64,000 nucleotides of DNA from Nymphaea colorata. Lineage: Eukaryota; Streptophyta; Magnoliopsida; Nymphaeales; Nymphaeaceae. The DNA is taken from the NCBI RefSeq assembly GCF_008831285.2, contig NC_045147.1, positions 20,154,581 through 20,218,580 of the forward strand. The letters are read 5' to 3'. Each line of letters starts with the position of its first letter. Within the stretch, counting starts at the first letter, position 1. A program made the translations under genes and the position numbers. Below the pieces are notes generated by a model. The model did not search any database. It had not been told where the DNA came from and saw nothing but the letters and a program-made list of their open reading frames with translations. Positions 61,375 to 64,000 of the stretch are shown here, in pieces.

Positions 61375-64000
61375 GAAAAGCGAAAGTTAATAGTAGTGAA
61401 TTAAAAGATACGCATCTTTGAAGATTTGGTTGCTGTTCGTATATTAATTTATTTAGAAGACAAAAAAGAAAAAAAATAGTGTGGTATACAGATGCAGTAA
61501 TAAGCAAAAAGTTCAATGTATTTTGCTTATGTATCGATTTAGATATTTTTATATTTTGAGATTAAGTTAAGATGTTTTAAATTGAAAAAAAAAAAAGAAA
61601 AACAGTATAAACCCCTTGGAAGAACTGAACCCTGAAGATAAGAAAAAGGAGGAGGATTAACCTTAAGGAACAGGTCGAATCCCACGAATGCGAATTCACT
61701 TACTAAAATGACTAAAAACTGACGGACAGTTCAGTCTCCTGGCGCCACCACATTTTTGTAATCGCGGAGGAAGGCGTACGTATTGTAGCCGGAAAGTACG
61801 TCCCCGGACCCTTCTCTGTTCCGGAATCAATGCCTGCAACTCGCAAGGGGATATACGTCAAGGTTTTTTCTTTATTAACTTCAACAGGAAGAGAGAAGAA
61901 TAATTAAAGGCTCACTTGTGAAGCACACTCATTTTTCTAAAGCAGATTTGATGCCAAAACCTGGTTCCGGACGCGGTTTTATTGCAGTCTGGGCGGGCCT
62001 GAGAAAAGATTGACGGCCTGATGTGGAGCCACTTCCGGCCAATCGCTGGCCTGAAATTGACAGGGCCGACGTCATTAGATGCGGCTGAAACTCAGAAGAT
62101 ACAAAACCTGGGCTTAACCATACGCGGGTTAAAGCCAGCTTCTTTATCTGGGCATGGGCATATCGGGCTTATAAGACCAAACTGCCTTAAAAGGCTTTCA
62201 TAAATCTTTTTTTTTTTTTTTTTTGCATTTATTTTATGAAAAAACTGTAGTTTGGTTGGAAGATTCAACTGTAGGAGCCAAAACTTTTTCATGGAAAGTG
62301 CGAATTATAGTTTTGACAAAAGTTGAAATATCTTTTTCCAATTTTACACAAAGCTAGAGCTCCAAGACTTGGTAATTTCCAACTCTCTTCTTAGCAAATT
62401 CACTTTCTATTCAAAAGAAATTTGGATTCATGGTACTACTCATTTAGTCAAACCTCTTAACTTTAGAAGGTTTTCAAGAATTTTCAATGCATGATTGACG
62501 CTCCTCGTAATGAGGGGTTACAATCTACCCTATTAAGCCACACTCATTTATTTACGTAGGACTTTAGGTTTGAGTATTAAACTTTGGCTTAGATACCAAC
62601 TCTATTCACCCAATTTATTTCCACATCTACCTTGAACTCCTAGTTTGGTGGCCCTGACCCCTCAATCTAGCAACTTTTGTTTGTATCCTAAAAAAAACTA
62701 GAAGCCAAGACAATCAATTATTTAATCAACTTAAGAACCGTCAAAGATTTATTCCACAAATGTTCAATACGAAAGTAATTTGTCTAGTAATAGGGCCTTA
62801 TACATAGAGCTTCAAGTGTGACCAACGGTAGGACTAGATTGTATATGGACTGTTTGGCAACAGTTGCCTATGTAGTTTTGCCCCTAAGTGCGACTAAGAC
62901 CTTCTATATGATAGCAACTCCACTTAGATTGTATAGGGAGGGACTGTTTGGCAATAGTAACATACTGTTTCGGTTCCGTTCAAATTCAAATTGTATGTAT
63001 GGTGCTCTTGATTTCTGCTCAAGCAAGATATATCTGAAATTCATTGTAGAACTTCAACAACCACTTTTCTTTTCTCTTGGTTTGAAAGAGCCAGACTTCG
63101 AAAGAGAGACTTATACGCATGGTTGGTTGCATCTAGCAGTCGAACAAGCTCGTGAGTATCCAGACTTCAACCTTGAATTGTCTGAATCGCGAGCCCTCAA
63201 CTTTGAATTATCAGGATCACAAGAAGTCCTCGACATTGAACGTTTTGGATCGATCACATCAAGACTTCAATCTGGGAATTCGATCACTGCCCATAACTTG
63301 TTTCTTAGGAAAAATGTTCGTATTGGTGTGTGTGTGAGTGAACGCGCGCTTGGGCATGTGCTGTTTTAACATCTTTATTAAAACTTAATGAGGAAAAAGA
63401 AAAAGAAAAGGGATCGCATGCTGATTGTTCGTTGATTAACTCCTTTTTTATGCAGTTCACTTTCACCGGTCTTTGTTTAATGCAAAGGCTTTCCGGCTCG
63501 TTTTTTATTCAGTTCGCTTCAGCGGTCGTTCTTTGATGCCAAAGCTTTTAATCATTTAGTGGTTCCTCGTTCTGGTTCTGAAAAATGTTGGTGTAGTTCA
63601 TGAATTTGCGGCCCCTTTGACGTGTTGTTGTCAATGGAATGGACGCTCATTATTGTTGGTCTTCATGGCCTTCTTTCCAACTTCCCCGTCCTTCTACAAG
63701 GCAATAAGTTATGTCGCTATTCATCCATTTATTTCGTCCTAGCAGCTTCTTAGGTTTTAGCGCCCATATGCTTTTATATGCTACATATAAAAGAATAAAA
63801 GGGAGAATTTCCGACCGGGAGAGATAAAGATAAACGAAACCAGAAATCTCAGAAGCCAAAGTTCATGCATGCTTCTTTTGTATTCTAACCGAGTCGACGT
63901 GATATTTGACAAAAAAAAAAAATTATAGATAAGTCACTCTCGAAGTTTAGATGTATAATTAGAACCAGGCGGCAGACATGGCGCAATTAAAAGCTATCGT
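61375..64000. other. Gene-poor end of the window
   Basis: About 2.6 kb with A/T homopolymer runs (for example T run near 62208-62224) and no recognised gene. The frame 62818-63369 is open but has low-complexity and duplicated content (a GATTGTATA...GGACTGTTTGGCAA segment near 62831 recurs near 62922), so I do not call it. Confidence 0.45.

Noticed and set aside
62818-63369. A 183-codon open frame near the window end
   Set aside because: It contains an internal duplicated segment and no recognisable domain or signal; it looks like a chance frame.
1-64000. CRISPR arrays, operons, ribosome binding sites, prokaryotic insertion sequences
   Set aside because: The window is plant nuclear DNA with spliced genes; the tandem repeats found have two or three copies without spacers.

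Overview
This is a nuclear plant sequence, almost certainly from a flowering plant. Coding regions are split by GT-AG introns, intergenic DNA is AT-rich and full of (CT)n, (GA)n and (TA)n tracts, and plastid-targeted nuclear genes sit beside short transposon relics and a nuclear plastid-DNA insertion. I cannot name the species. All gene models were spliced by hand from frame continuity, splice dinucleotides and remembered family sequence; no alignment was run.

Layout. (1) 1-3817, + strand: the last four exons of a sorting nexin 2 (SNX2) gene. (2) 8214-12591, +: a complete FGAM synthase (PUR4/PurL type) of purine synthesis, with an intron in its 5' UTR. (3) 16210-16472, +: two orphan terminal-exon-like pieces. 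(4) 17645-22569, +: a complete ten-exon plastid malonyl-CoA:ACP transacylase. (5) 24365-29847, - strand: a complete 13-exon chloroplast-type MATE transporter like DTX44, with a CACTA transposon end in its largest intron. (6) 31122-43293, +: a complete 12-exon telomerase reverse transcriptase (TERT), divergent from the MATE gene across about 1.2 kb. (7) About 46456-46577, -: a MIR390 hairpin with a TATA box in front of it. (8) 46.6-64 kb: gene-poor DNA with satellites, a degraded mosaic of plastid fragments (trnL-CAA, rpl22, psbH) near 54 kb, and a third copy of a (TA)n-flanked MITE family whose other copies lie near 14.2 kb and inside a TERT intron near 42 kb.

The genes do not form a pathway; they are ordinary plant neighbours. 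Functions covered are endosomal sorting (SNX2), purine synthesis (FGAMS), plastid fatty-acid synthesis (MCAT), plastid membrane transport (MATE), telomere maintenance (TERT) and the miR390-TAS3-ARF regulatory pathway. I found no evidence of a wholly new system. The most interesting items are the TERT gene with its long linkers and intronic satellite, the compact MIR390 locus, the microsatellite-associated MITE family, the CACTA end inside the transporter gene, and the plastid mosaic.
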